From Heterobilharzia americana (taxonomy: Eukaryota; Platyhelminthes; Trematoda; Strigeidida; Schistosomatidae), in NCBI GenBank assembly GCA_944470555.2, contig OX104134.1:48854691-48918690 (forward strand): 64,000 nt of DNA, in the 5' to 3' direction. How positions within the stretch are numbered: position 1 is the first letter of the stretch; each line of letters starts with the position of its first letter. This document shows, one piece after another, positions 46,800 to 57,724 of this stretch. The position numbers and the translations under genes are program-made. A model generated the notes under the pieces. That model was not told the origin of the DNA and ran no database searches. It was given only the letters and a program-made list of their open reading frames with translations.

Positions 46800-47690
46800 C
46801 CTTTTATGAACTTGAATAGAGGAAGAACTGAGATTAAAGCTAAGTAACAATATCCCATTATATTTTGCCGATTTTTTATCAGCTGCTAACAACCTTAAAG
46901 CATTTAAATATCATGTCACAAGAGCGTTTGAACATACCCTTTTGCAGTTAAATGAAGTTATTTAACAAGGAACGACATGGTTTAATAAAGAATACAAAAG
47001 CCAAATAAAGTTGGCAAAACGTGCTAAGAAGTTTCAGTTATATATCTCACTCAATAGAGAGTTCGAGAAAATAATACGAATAGTAATGAGAGGTTACGTA
47101 AGAAGATTGACAAGTCGGTTAGTCGATGATAAATAATAGACAAATTAGACGATAATACATCTAGTTGAACTCAGTTGGTTGAACAGTCATCAAATTATCC
47201 ACAAACTAAAGAAAGGTTAAGTCAAAAGATGATGTTATCTAATACAAAGAATCACGTTCTTTATTGACTGCCGTGATGGATTCTAAGGTGAATATGATGC
47301 CGAATGACCACACCATTGAAACTTAGGCTTTTTCGTACATGTTCAAATCTCCTTGTTCTTCTAATTCAACTGCTATCACAGATGCACGCAAACTTTAACA
47401 CACAGTTGGAGGTAACATGAGAAAGGAACTCGTTGACTTTTTATTGTACCAAGGAGCATGTTGTTCTATAGAGAAAAATCAACTAGGGTGCAGGATATGT
47501 TCTGTTCCCTGCGATTTTCATTCTTCTATTAATTCTCTCAACTACATTGTCACCTTTGAATTCAATAAAAACAGGCTTCTTGTTTATTGTCACATGGTTT
47601 TAGATCTCCCTTATTTATTGATAAAGTTCATAGTGAACAGTTTTGTAAATGATCAGCGATTCTTCTTGGAATTTGTGACTGATCAATAAA
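46800..47690 (+). mobile_element. possible degenerate LINE (endonuclease-RT linker and RT)
   Basis: The + strand contains 'TWFNKEYKSQIKLAKRAKKF' (about 46973-47033), which resembles the 'PWFNxxLKxxIRxKxRx' linker of CR1/RTE-type LINEs. At about 47590-47670 it has 'LPYLLIKFIVNSFVNDQRFF', resembling the RT stretch 'LLxKLxxxGIxGxxLxWIxSFLxxRxQ'. Stops are frequent. This is a weak call. Confidence 0.35.
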
Positions 47691-48428
47691 ATAGTGTTTT
47701 GACTACTGCTCGTTAAAAACGAATTGGAAAAAAAGTCGTTCAAACTTAGGCACAATCCATCCCGTGTACTCTTTTGATGAATAGAACTTTTAAGAGTATC
47801 GTCCTTTCTACGTTGCAATGTGATAACTAGAAGAGACTCAAATAATTATTGTTTTTATATTCCATGATGTAACCAATATTTTCATGAGCATCACTGAAGA
47901 CTTATAGTAAGTGGGGTCCATGAATGACATCGGTGGCTACACACGATGTAATGTCAACATATATGGAATAAGACAACGGTTGTTAAGTTGTATGCGCTGA
48001 ATAATACTTTGACTTTCCAAAGGTGCTACTCCATTGACATGCGAAATCTTTCTCATGAAGAAGATAATACATTCCGTTAACTTAAATCTTCTTTTAAACA
48101 CATAAAAGTAGTTCTCATTACAACAGTACGTCCACCTAACTCGATTTATAAACCATTTTCTTAGGAAAAAAATGTAATCCTTATCTGTATCATGTGGGGT
48201 AACGTAGGTTAGCAGATCTGTATTCATGTATGAAGATAAAAATAGTATTTCTCATGAGAAATCTCAGTGATGAGTGAATTTGAATGGCTGCTTCTACATC
48301 TAAGTTGTTTATAAAATAAGTTTACTCATCATCCCAGCATACTGAAATCCACTTATTTAAAAATACTATTATTTTGGGTTGCAAATATGTAATACTGTTG
48401 ATACAGATATGAAAATTGACTTGATATC
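47691..48428. other. unc80 intron, nothing recognised
   Basis: AT-rich sequence with no motif I can support. Confidence 0.4.
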
Positions 48429-48604
48429 AAGACGAAGATTATCTGGAAAATGTGATGTATTTGCGCAACACATTTCGAACAATCTGATCACACATTTACT
48501 TGTCAAGTCAATTTGTATATGAAAATTAAAGGTCAAATATGATGAAAATGAAAAGGTTGTGACACTAGTCTTGGTAACATAATCAGATAAGGATTACCAA
48601 GGTA
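48429..48604. repeat. 176-bp inverted repeat E, left arm
   Basis: Reverse complement of 48921-49096 with identical length (coordinate sums 97525 at both ends) and only a few mismatches. The two arms flank the Penelope-like GIY-YIG fragment. Confidence 0.9.
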
Positions 48605-48931
48605 CAATTTATATGTATGTGTATGGGCACACAAACATAGGGAGGAGTAATCGTTCAATGCAGACTAGGGTGGGTGAACACATACCTAAATGGCTAGAAA
48701 AACAGTTTAACACAAACTTTGATAGGTGCAGGTGACAGACATCCATCGTCATCTATAGCAAAACATATTGAAATGAATCACAGGGTTAATACGAAAGCAG
48801 CCTTCAAGATATTATGCAGGAATAATCAGGGGCGCATACTGAAGTTTGCCGAAGCGTTCACCATTCGTAAACTTAAGCCCCCTCTGTGCGTACAAAAACA
48901 ATTTGTTGTTTCACTTAATTTACCTTGGTAA
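48605..48931 (+). mobile_element. Penelope-like element, GIY-YIG endonuclease C-terminus
   Basis: The + strand reads 'YGHTNIGRSNRSMQTRVGEH', the GIY-YIG region with the Arg of motif B, then 'IPKWLEKQFNTNFDRC'. A frameshift at about 48715 leads into the open frame 'HPSSSIAKHIEMNHRVNTKA' ... 'ILKFAEAFTIRKLKPPLCVQ' with a stop at 48929-48931. The Glu of 'FAEAF' corresponds to the conserved catalytic Glu. The YIG motif is changed to NIG and the gene is frameshifted, so it is dead. No RT part is attached. Confidence 0.75.
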
Positions 48932-49096
48932 ACCTTATCTGATTATATTACCAAGACTAGTGTCACAACCTTTTCATTTTCATCATATTTGACCTTTAAT
49001 TTTCGTATACAAATTGACTTGACAAGTAAATGTGTGATCAGATTGTTCGAAATGTGTTGCGCAAATACATCACATTTTTCAGATAATCTTCGTCTT
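48921..49096. repeat. 176-bp inverted repeat E, right arm
   Basis: Reverse complement of 48429-48604. Its first bases contain the last codons and stop of the GIY-YIG frame ('ttaccttggtaa'), so the repeat unit is the 3' end of the Penelope-like element. Terminal repeats in inverted or direct order are a known habit of Penelope-like elements. Confidence 0.9.
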
Positions 49097-49841
49097 TTAT
49101 CGGAATTTATTAAAGAGACTAATTGTTTCAAATTAATATCAAGACTAAGTTTTGTCCTTAAAATAGAACCTCCTTCCCTATAGTCCTAGTATTCTCGATT
49201 TCCTTGCAGCCAAAATAACCTCATTAACAAAGAGGATGTAAATTCTGTGTAGGGAGCGCTGAAGTTAAAAAGGAATTCAACGCAAACCTTGATCAGTGTT
49301 GACTGCGTGTTTGAAAATCGTGTAGCATGGTAAAATCCACTTTTGAGAACTGTAACACAGTCGCATAGTACTCATATAAAGTTTTAAAGGGGATTCACCA
49401 ACTTAAGATGATTCCTCCACTAATCTGTTCAAACTGTATCACTGGATTTTATTGTTGTATTTCACTAACTTAAGAACTTAGTAGAATCAGTATGATGAAG
49501 TAGGTTTATTCACGGATTGCAATTTTATTTTATATCAGTGATTCTTAGGACAATCTTTTAATTCAGACTATTACTAGCTGGACTACTATTGAAAATCAAA
49601 CCAAAACACATCAAAAAGCTTCTGCATTCTATCGTGGGGCATGTTAACTCATGAACTTTTGAGGTTGAATTCAGTGATTAGCATTTTAAATCTTAGCCAG
49701 TAGTTTGTATAGTCGGGCTACTAAAGATTTCTGTAAAGAGAGATAAGGGCTTTCTGTGGGCCCAGGACAGTAATGAAAAACACTTTCAAGTACTCCGAAA
49801 GGGTCTAATTCACTAACCAAATTTTCCTATTTATTCTTCAG

Positions 49842-49910
49842 GTCATCCCACATGTCCAAAATGTTTACTTTAAAGATCTGAAACAAACAATGAGGCGGGA
49901 ACAGATTGAT
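49842..49910 (+). CDS. UNC80: UNC80 orthologue, small exon (69 bp)
   Basis: Acceptor 'tttattcttcag|GTC' and donor 'ATTGAT|gtaagt'; phase 0 on both sides, 23 codons. The peptide 'VIPHVQNVYFKDLKQTMRRE' then QID matches vertebrate VVGYVEGLFFKDLKQTMKKEQCE almost residue for residue over FKDLKQTM. Confidence 0.97.
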
Positions 49911-50274
49911 GTAAGTTATGTGATAGGAATAGAAATATTTTGTTATTTTTTCGGAGAATGTTACTGCATATTGGTAATTTTATATATTACTGGTCAAATG
50001 TAGTATAATTGAAGATCTAAAAGAAATATAACACACTGCAGTATGACAACACGTTTGAAAAATAAAATAAAAAAGGTTAGTGTATCTTGATAATGAGAAG
50101 GAGAAATCATTTTCAAGAAATCATACCCAAGAGGAATTTCTTCAGACTATTAGTCTCGTTCTGGCTCAATGATTAATCACTTTAGCGATATATCGCCAAC
50201 TTAGTGCACTTAAATCTGAGCCAAAAATAAAAATAAATGGTAACATCTTAATTCGCTGATCGGAGTTATTGAAA

Positions 50275-50392
50275 TCAGATCAACAGGATTATTATTTCTG
50301 TATCTTGAATAACAACAGTTTCATTTGTTCCCCCTGAACCAATTTTATCCATTCGATTTATGATAAAATCCACTATTTTTTTAATTCGACAA
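50275..50392 (-). mobile_element. possible Penelope-like RT remnant beside the gap
   Basis: The minus-strand frame 'KKIVDFIINRMDKIG' leaves the gap, and 'SDTCFRKTYTGIMLY' (50943-50899) enters it. The second peptide resembles the 'xxFRKPTxTGxxL' motif of Penelope-like RTs, and the frame is compatible across the 500 N, but the gap length is arbitrary. Low confidence. Confidence 0.3.
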
Positions 50393-50892
50393 NNNNNNNN
50401 NNNNNNNNNNNNNNNNNNNNNNNNNNNNNNNNNNNNNNNNNNNNNNNNNNNNNNNNNNNNNNNNNNNNNNNNNNNNNNNNNNNNNNNNNNNNNNNNNNNN
50501 NNNNNNNNNNNNNNNNNNNNNNNNNNNNNNNNNNNNNNNNNNNNNNNNNNNNNNNNNNNNNNNNNNNNNNNNNNNNNNNNNNNNNNNNNNNNNNNNNNNN
50601 NNNNNNNNNNNNNNNNNNNNNNNNNNNNNNNNNNNNNNNNNNNNNNNNNNNNNNNNNNNNNNNNNNNNNNNNNNNNNNNNNNNNNNNNNNNNNNNNNNNN
50701 NNNNNNNNNNNNNNNNNNNNNNNNNNNNNNNNNNNNNNNNNNNNNNNNNNNNNNNNNNNNNNNNNNNNNNNNNNNNNNNNNNNNNNNNNNNNNNNNNNNN
50801 NNNNNNNNNNNNNNNNNNNNNNNNNNNNNNNNNNNNNNNNNNNNNNNNNNNNNNNNNNNNNNNNNNNNNNNNNNNNNNNNNNNNNNNNNNNN
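50393..50892. other. assembly gap (500 N)
   Basis: Exactly 500 N, a typical placeholder for a gap of unknown true size. Long open frames crossing it are artefacts of unknown bases. It is the most likely location of the missing UNC80 exon. Confidence 1.
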
Positions 50893-51224
50893 GTAGAGCA
50901 TAATTCCAGTGTAGGTTTTTCTAAAACATGTATCACTCAGTGTAGTGGTATTATTTGCTGATGACATTTCTAGCAGAATTCACTATGCATACACACCCAA
51001 CTTTTCAGTCTAGTTTTATAGATCTATTGTTTTCATTTTCTGATTTAATTGGTAGTAAAATGTTTCGCATATCGCGGGTCGGTGTTGCGTCATTTTTATG
51101 TTGTGTCAGGTGTCGATTTGACAAACAAAGCTTAAGTTATTAATCTCTCTGTATTTGCCCAATTTTTGTAATTATAAAATTAGGTTAAATATAATGCCAG
51201 CATGTTAGTTTCATAATGACTAAA

Positions 51225-51569
51225 TCAGACTCGGCTTTCAAATCCTTCAAGGACATTCGTAACAATTATGGTCTGAATACTTATAATTTTTAAAATTGTC
51301 CCTTTATCCCATTCTACTTTGTAATGTGTGACAGCATGCATACCTATAATTGAGCTCTTTTCTAGTTCTCTCATCACATAAGGGTTTACCATTCTGTTTT
51401 TAACTAGATTTCTGTGTTCTGCTAGCTTGATCTCACACTCATCACATGGAATTCGGTAGACTAAACCGTTTTGCTCAGTAGGTAAGATAGGATCCTTTAA
51501 CCGCCAGAGTTTGTCTCTAAGTTGGTTTATAGGCTTCAGTGTCACTTTAATACTGGATTTATTAGGCAA
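51225..51569 (-). mobile_element. Penelope-like element, C-terminal fragment (minus strand)
   Basis: The 114-codon minus-strand frame contains 'KPINQLRDKLWRLKDPILPT', 'EQNGLVYRIPCDECEIKLAE', then 'HRNLVKNRMVNPYVMRELEK'. The order (hydrophobic linker, 'KDP', 'GVVYRIPC-x-C' start of GIY-YIG, 'EH-x-L') is that of Penelope-like elements. The GIY-YIG core between the Cys pair and 'AEHRNL' is deleted. Confidence 0.65.
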
Positions 51570-54087
51570 CCTACCTGCTTGATATCACTTCATATCATAA
51601 AAGTATGGAAGTCTTAAAATCCTTCTCCGTGGTTTCATTGCTTAAAACTTTTGAGTCTGTAATTATGTTACTCGTAGTATTTTTTCAGCTCCTCCTTATA
51701 TGTTTCTGTATAAACTCATATTTTTCAACCAGAAACTCATTAGTTGATATAATCTGGTTCACTCATGAACTCAAAAAAGATAAAGGAGAACTAACTACCC
51801 TGAACTACAAAATCAGATGAAGGCAAGATACAAGTAAAGATATTAACGTCTAAAGAATGTCTTCATAGTCCAACTGAAAACTAGACTTCATGTTATCGTA
51901 CCCAATATCAGTGAAGGCAAGATTAATCAAAAAACAAGATAACAGCACATGATGACTGCTTAATAAGGTAGACAATCTCTGTCGAGAAATGAAAACCTAG
52001 GCCGGGTAACTAGTTCACAAGTTACTAGTCGATACTAAGCCCGATAAAGAGGGGAGGTTAGGCATAAAGCCAGCAACACTACCCCGGAAAACCAACTTAT
52101 TCCTCCATGAAATCAGGGAGGCGAAATGACGCCGGTCGGTGGAAGCCACTGGAGAAAACATTGGAGATATAATTCACGAAGGAAACGCCACATGCCAAGT
52201 GGTCCACAATGGAAAGCGTTCGGGAAGCCAATTCGCCGATGTGTCTTCTCTCGATTAAAGCAAAAGTAAGGATGGGGAAATAGAATGTCCTCACAATGTT
52301 TGAGGCTGACTGGCAAGGCTGTCCAGATTGCCAAAGAGATGAGGAGGTATAGCAGTGAAGTGTTAGGAATCTGCGAAAACAGATGGAATGGAAGTGGACT
52401 CCCTCAACTGTCAACTGGAGAGTCAATAATCTACTCCGATATTGTCACCCAGACGACAACCACGAGCACACTGAGTTTTGGAGTGGATATCATGATGTCC
52501 CTGAGAGCATCGAAGGCTCTCATGCAGTGGCAACCAATCTCCTCCAGCATCAGGATCATGACAGTAAGGTTCAACGCAAAAGGAAGGAGAGTCACAATCG
52601 TACAATGCTATGCTATGCTATGCTATGCTACGCTACGCTACGCACCTACAAATAATGCAGATCAAGAGGAGAAGGATTAATTCTACAGACAACTGCAATC
52701 AGTAATGGACAAGACTACACTCCAGTTGACGACATCAAAATTCTAATAGATGACATGAATGCCAAACTGGGAGCGGACAATACAGGAAGAGAACTCATCA
52801 TGCGCCGAGAAGCACTCGGTGAAATGAGTGACAATGGAGAACTGTTTGCAGACTTCTGGGCATTCAACGATTTGGTGATTGGAGACAGTGTGTACAAACA
52901 CAAGTATATTCACAAAGCGACATGGAGTTGATTTCACCAGAAACCAGGACACACTACACTAAAAATCAGATCGACTTCATCTCAATGTGAAGAAAGTGGA
53001 GACGCAGTCTACTGGACACAAGATCACGAAGACGAGCAGATGTAGCACCACACCACTCACCATCGAGTGCAAGGAACCTTCCAAATCTAGTTGGAAGCCT
53101 TCAGAGAAGTTGGTGATAGACTACAGTTCAAGTTCAACACCCGGAACAGAAACTAACTGAAGGACGAAACTACAAAAGAAATCTTCACGGCAGCCATCAG
53201 AACAAAATGCGAGACATTGAGCAACATCCCTGAAGGATTGGGTGTGGAAGAACACTGGAACTCTTTGAAAGCTATGTGGAATGAAACCTGCATAACCTTA
53301 TTGGGAAGGAAGAGGAAAGAAGATAAGGAATGGATCTCGATGGATACATGGAAGCCGATAGAGCAGGGAGAGGAAGATGGTGAAACAGAAGACGGACCAG
53401 TGTAATTTAGTGCAGTGCAGTGCAGTGCAAGGATGAACATCGAAAAAAGGAACTGAACACATCCTATAAAACACTACATTGGAGAAAGAAGTGAAGACAC
53501 ACTGACAAGTGAAGCAGAACACGAAGCATGTAGGAGAGTCCTGACGACACTACATCAAATAACCAGGTTACTATCCGGGAAGAGATCAACGCGGATGAAA
53601 CCAATGAAGGATAGTGAAGGGAACTTAGTTAACAAGGAGGAGAAACAAAGGAAACAATGGGCCGACCATTTGAATCGACCACCATCACCACCTGCAACTC
53701 GTCCAGAAATACCACCAGCAGCCCAGCCACTGAACTATCAGTGAACACAAATCCTCCAACAAAAGCCGAAATCCTGAACACCATACAGTTGCTGAAATCC
53801 GGGAAAGCAACAGGACCAGATGGAATTCCGACAGAAGCACTGAAAACAGATACAGGGACAACAGTGGACATGCTCACACCACTATTGCAGAAGGTCTGGG
53901 AGAAAGAGAGAAAAGGTACCTGGTGATTAGAAGAAGGCTACCTTGTCAAACTCCCAAAGAAAAGAGACCTAAGTCTTTGCAAGAACTGGCGCGGAATCAT
54001 GCTCCTATCCACCCCAAGCAAAATATTAAGCCGCATCATCCTGGAGAGACTAAAGGATGCGCTGGATTCAAAACTGCGACCGGGACA

Positions 54088-54100
54088 GGCTGGCTGGCTG

Positions 54101-54179
<79 letters not shown>
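54088..54179 (+). repeat. (GGCT)n tract inside RTE RT domain
   Basis: About 23 units with two GACT interruptions. The same site has 6-8 units at 19841-19866 (minus strand) and 40733-40763. Confidence 0.95.
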
Positions 54180-54802
54180 TCAGGAAGAACAAATCATGTG
54201 CGGACGAACTTGCAACGCTACGCCACGCATCATCATACAACAGAGCGTAGAATGGCAGTCAACTCTCTACCTCAACTTCATCGCTGTTGAAAAGGCTGAG
54301 AAATAATTTGTCAGGCAACTGCTTCAACACTACGGAATACCACAAACCTTTATCAACCTCATTCAACAACTATATGAAGGCGCGACATGCCAAGTGGTCC
54401 ACAATGGAAAGCTCAATGACGCCTTTTGAAGTGAAGACAGTAGTAAGATAAGGTCGCAGCCTACTTACACCCATGATCTTCGTGATTGTGGTCTACTGCA
54501 CTGGATCATGCAACAAACTGTGAGTAGCTGTGTGAAGATGGGCATACGCTGTTTGACCGATCAAAAGACCCCAGAAGATTTGGATTTCGCCAACGATGAT
54601 GATTTATGTCTAATATCGCACAAACTCGAAGATCTACAGGCGAAAACTAAGAAGTTGACAGGAGAGGCAGTGAAGACGGGACTTCCTTCAGGTGAACTTA
54701 GAGAAGACGGGGGTGATGAAGATACCCAACCAACATCAACAGCATCAACAACAAGCACCAATAACCATGAACGGGAGAAACCTGAAGGAAGTAGTCTCTT
54801 TC

Positions 54803-55612
54803 ACCTACCTACCTACCTACCTACCTACCTACCTACCTACCTACCTACCTACCTACCTACCTACCTACCTACCTACCTACCTACCTACCTACCTACCTAC
54901 CTACCTACCTACCTACCTACCTACCTACCTACCTACCTACCTACCTACCTACCTACCTACCTACCTACCTACCTACCTACCTACCTACCTACCTACCTAC
55001 CTACCTACCTACCTACCTACCTACCTACCTACCTACCTACCTACCTACCTACCTACCTACCTACCTACCTACCTACCTACCTACCTACCTACCTACCTAC
55101 CTACCTACCTACCTACCTACCTACCTACCTACCTACCTACCTACCTACCTACCTACCTACCTACCTACCTACCTACCTACCTACCTACCTACCTACCTAC
55201 CTACCTACCTACCTACCTACCTACCTACCTACCTACCTACCTACCTACCTACCTACCTACCTACCTACCTACCTACCTACCTACCTACCTACCTACCTAC
55301 CTACCTACCTACCTACCTACCTACCTACCTACCTACCTACCTACCTACCTACCTACCTACCTACCTACCTACCTACCTACCTACCTACCTACCTACCTAC
55401 CTACCTACCTACCTACCTACCTACCTACTTACCTACCTACCTACCTACCTACCTACCTACCTACCTACCTACCTACCTACCTACCTACCTACTTACCTAC
55501 CTACCTACCTACCTACCTACCTACCTACCTACCTACCTACCTACCTACCTACCTACCTACCTACCTACCTACCTACCTACCTATCTGCCTACCTACCTAC
55601 CTACCTACCTAC
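54803..55612 (+). repeat. (CTAC)n tract, 810 bp
   Basis: About 202 tetranucleotide units with few interruptions (CTAC to TTAC near 55430 and 55494; CTAT CTGC near 55582-55588). The seed is 'cacctacctagg' in the RTE codons for TYLG. Open frames of YLPT repeats across it are not genes. Confidence 0.98.
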
Positions 55613-55740
55613 GTGAGGGTGAAATGGAGGAGATCATGTGAGGAGGATATATGAGCTTGTGGGCAGTCGTGGAGCTAGGTTCAAAAGACTTCAGAGAACA
55701 GAGTGAAATGGAGACGTGCTACTGAATACGTATGGTCCAG

Positions 55741-56614
55741 TAGTTGGAACCGATAGGACTATTTTTGCTATTAACTGTTCTAATAATGCCCTACTACTAC
55801 TATTTTCGTAACTGCCAACAATTTCTATCTTCCCTTGGGTACTCATTCTTTCTTCTTCCTCTTTGTTCTTGTTTTCCTCTCTATATGATATTTTTTTCTT
55901 TACATTTACTATTGATGAGGGATTTTCGTGTTACCTATTGCCATTATCATTATGTTTAGCGTCAAGATTCATTTCTCACTTTTATTATTATGTTAATGAA
56001 CTGGTGTTTTTTGGTTGATTGAATCTGAGGTGCATTTTGACTATAGATAGCACCACTGACTCTACTGCAGTATTCATACGAAAGCACGAAGTTAGTGCGA
56101 CAAATTTATTTGACTCGTATTATTTCCCATTTCTAATGACCTTCATTTTTTTTTTGGAACGGTTATTAGTAATAAACTAATCAGTATTTTGCATTGTGAA
56201 GTTAATGTCAATGACTTACAATTTATGTACGCCTTTTGTTATGTGTTGTAAAGGTCTATTAGTGACTTTGTCTCTGTGATCTATAAAAAGAAATTCTCTG
56301 TAGGTTACTGTTGTGTTAAAAGATTTGGTGCATATTCTAGACTGAGTTTTGTTTGTTTTTTATTTGCGATAGTAGAGGTAGGTTATAAAGTTAAGCTGGA
56401 TTAAAAAAGGAAAAGGTTGGAGGCAAATTCTTACACTTAGTTTGAATTTCATAAAAAGTCACTTAGGAAAATCAGAAAACCGGTCATCTTACCATACATA
56501 AAGCATATTAGAGATGACAATAAGACTACTACCGTTTGGAATTGGTATGGCTCATAAACCAATTAATTCTCTTCAATATATTATGCGAATCTAAAGATAC
56601 AGCAACCAAAGAAG
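55741..56614. other. unc80 intron, nothing recognised
   Basis: AT-rich sequence without recognisable exon or repeat. Confidence 0.4.
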
Positions 56615-57118
56615 ACTAACCAGTTGTGTTTACAAAATCAACTGCAGCAACTGTAGTCATAACTGTACTTCGCAAAGTGATCGCCGCCTTCACCGTTTAC
56701 ATAAACACCAGTTAACTAGTAAGCATCACGGCCTTTTATTGCTCATTTCTATGCATATGGATAACTGTGGATATGAATTCAATTTTGACAAGATAGAAAC
56801 CTTTGATGGAGGAAACACAAAGAATACCAGGAAATTACTAGAAGCTTGGTATTCAGGCCACTCAACGATCAACAGATTTGTAAACATAGACCCAATCTAT
56901 CCAGCTGTACGAAAAATGATAATAGTTAGGTCAGGTAGAGGTAAAGCCAACAGGAAAATCTATACAGTCAATGGTACAACAATCGAAGGAACGAACGCTT
57001 TCGTCAGCGTAAGCTACTCAATCACTCACAAAGAAATCCCGATAATTCACTTCATTATTGAAGTGGGGGTGTTGTGTAGAAGGAGAACGAAAGCCTCCCT
57101 ATTAAACTATTTACATTA
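56615..57118 (+). mobile_element. Penelope-like element, GIY-YIG C-terminus
   Basis: The + strand reads 'CVYKINCSNCSHNC' (56628-56669; Cys cluster at the start of the domain), 'RRLHRLHKHQLTSKHHGLLL', 'LISMHMDNCGYEFNFDKIET' and 'RKLLEAWYSGHSTINRFVNI' followed by 'DPIYPAVRK'. The frame is open through both the His-rich part and the conserved LEAWY box with its Glu. The GIY-YIG Tyr-Ile-Gly is degraded. This is a different Penelope family from 48605-48931. Confidence 0.75.
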
Positions 57119-57724
57119 GAGAATTTAGTACAATTAAGAATTTCCCACAGAAAAGATATCAGTTTAGGAAGAACATTAACACTAATTTGTTGGTTATAAA
57201 AGTTGAATTAGCTGATGTTCACTTCACTTTGATTCTTTTACCTAAACGTAGTCATTCATAACAATTTATTTCATAAAAGTGACTTATGCAGCATTAATTT
57301 TTTCAAATAGTCTACAGTACGGTTTGAAATAAACTAGGAAACTGACGGAAACCAGAAGGCACTGAGGACTAATCCTAATATGGAACTGGTTAGCACTTTT
57401 CACCCGTGAAACTACCAGTAATTAATCACACTACCGCCAGTAGCAGTAACAGGAAAATCATCTCGAAACGATTCACCGTTCAGTATTTGGTTATTACTCA
57501 CTCGTTTTATCAGAGGTTTTGCACCAGTGGCAGAAATCTCTGGCACCTGTAAAAATACTACTTTTCTCTATTTTGAACCAAAAGAATTAAAGAGGAAGTT
57601 ACTAAGTGACGCAACAACTGCCGTTTACTTGCATTGTAGTGTTTTACAGGCGTTCATCCGTCCTTGTCTGATTTAAATAAGACACCCCTGTTATCAATTA
57701 TCAAGCGTGGGTAGAAATTATTAT

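Larger units (their letters stand above)
52010..55740 (+). mobile_element. RTE LINE copy, nearly end to end, with expanded repeats
   Basis: The longest copy in the window. In order: 5' untranslated region with a 71-bp insert derived from the RT (52146-52216), endonuclease (52285-52680, ending at the shared stop after EEKD), linker, 'KSGKATGPDGIPTEALK' (about 53790-53842), (GGCT)n giving WLAG/WLTG repeats (54088-54179), and the RT palm with FANDDD (about 54585-54602). It reaches 'FTYLG', where an 810-bp (CTAC)n tract begins (54803-55612). The sequence resumes in the 3' end ('gtgagggtgaaatggaggag'). Stops and frameshifts make it non-functional. Confidence 0.92.

Noticed and set aside
50275..50967. 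Open frames of 178-230 codons across the gap
   Set aside because: Most residues are unknown because of N. Only the flanking peptides carry information.
54803..55612. CRISPR or satellite array
   Set aside because: A pure tetranucleotide expansion without spacers. No CRISPR-like repeat-spacer structure exists in the window.
54508..55654. Long open frames of YLPT repeats (377 and 320 codons)
   Set aside because: They are translations of the (CTAC)n tetranucleotide tract fused to RTE remnants. All frames of such a tract are open.
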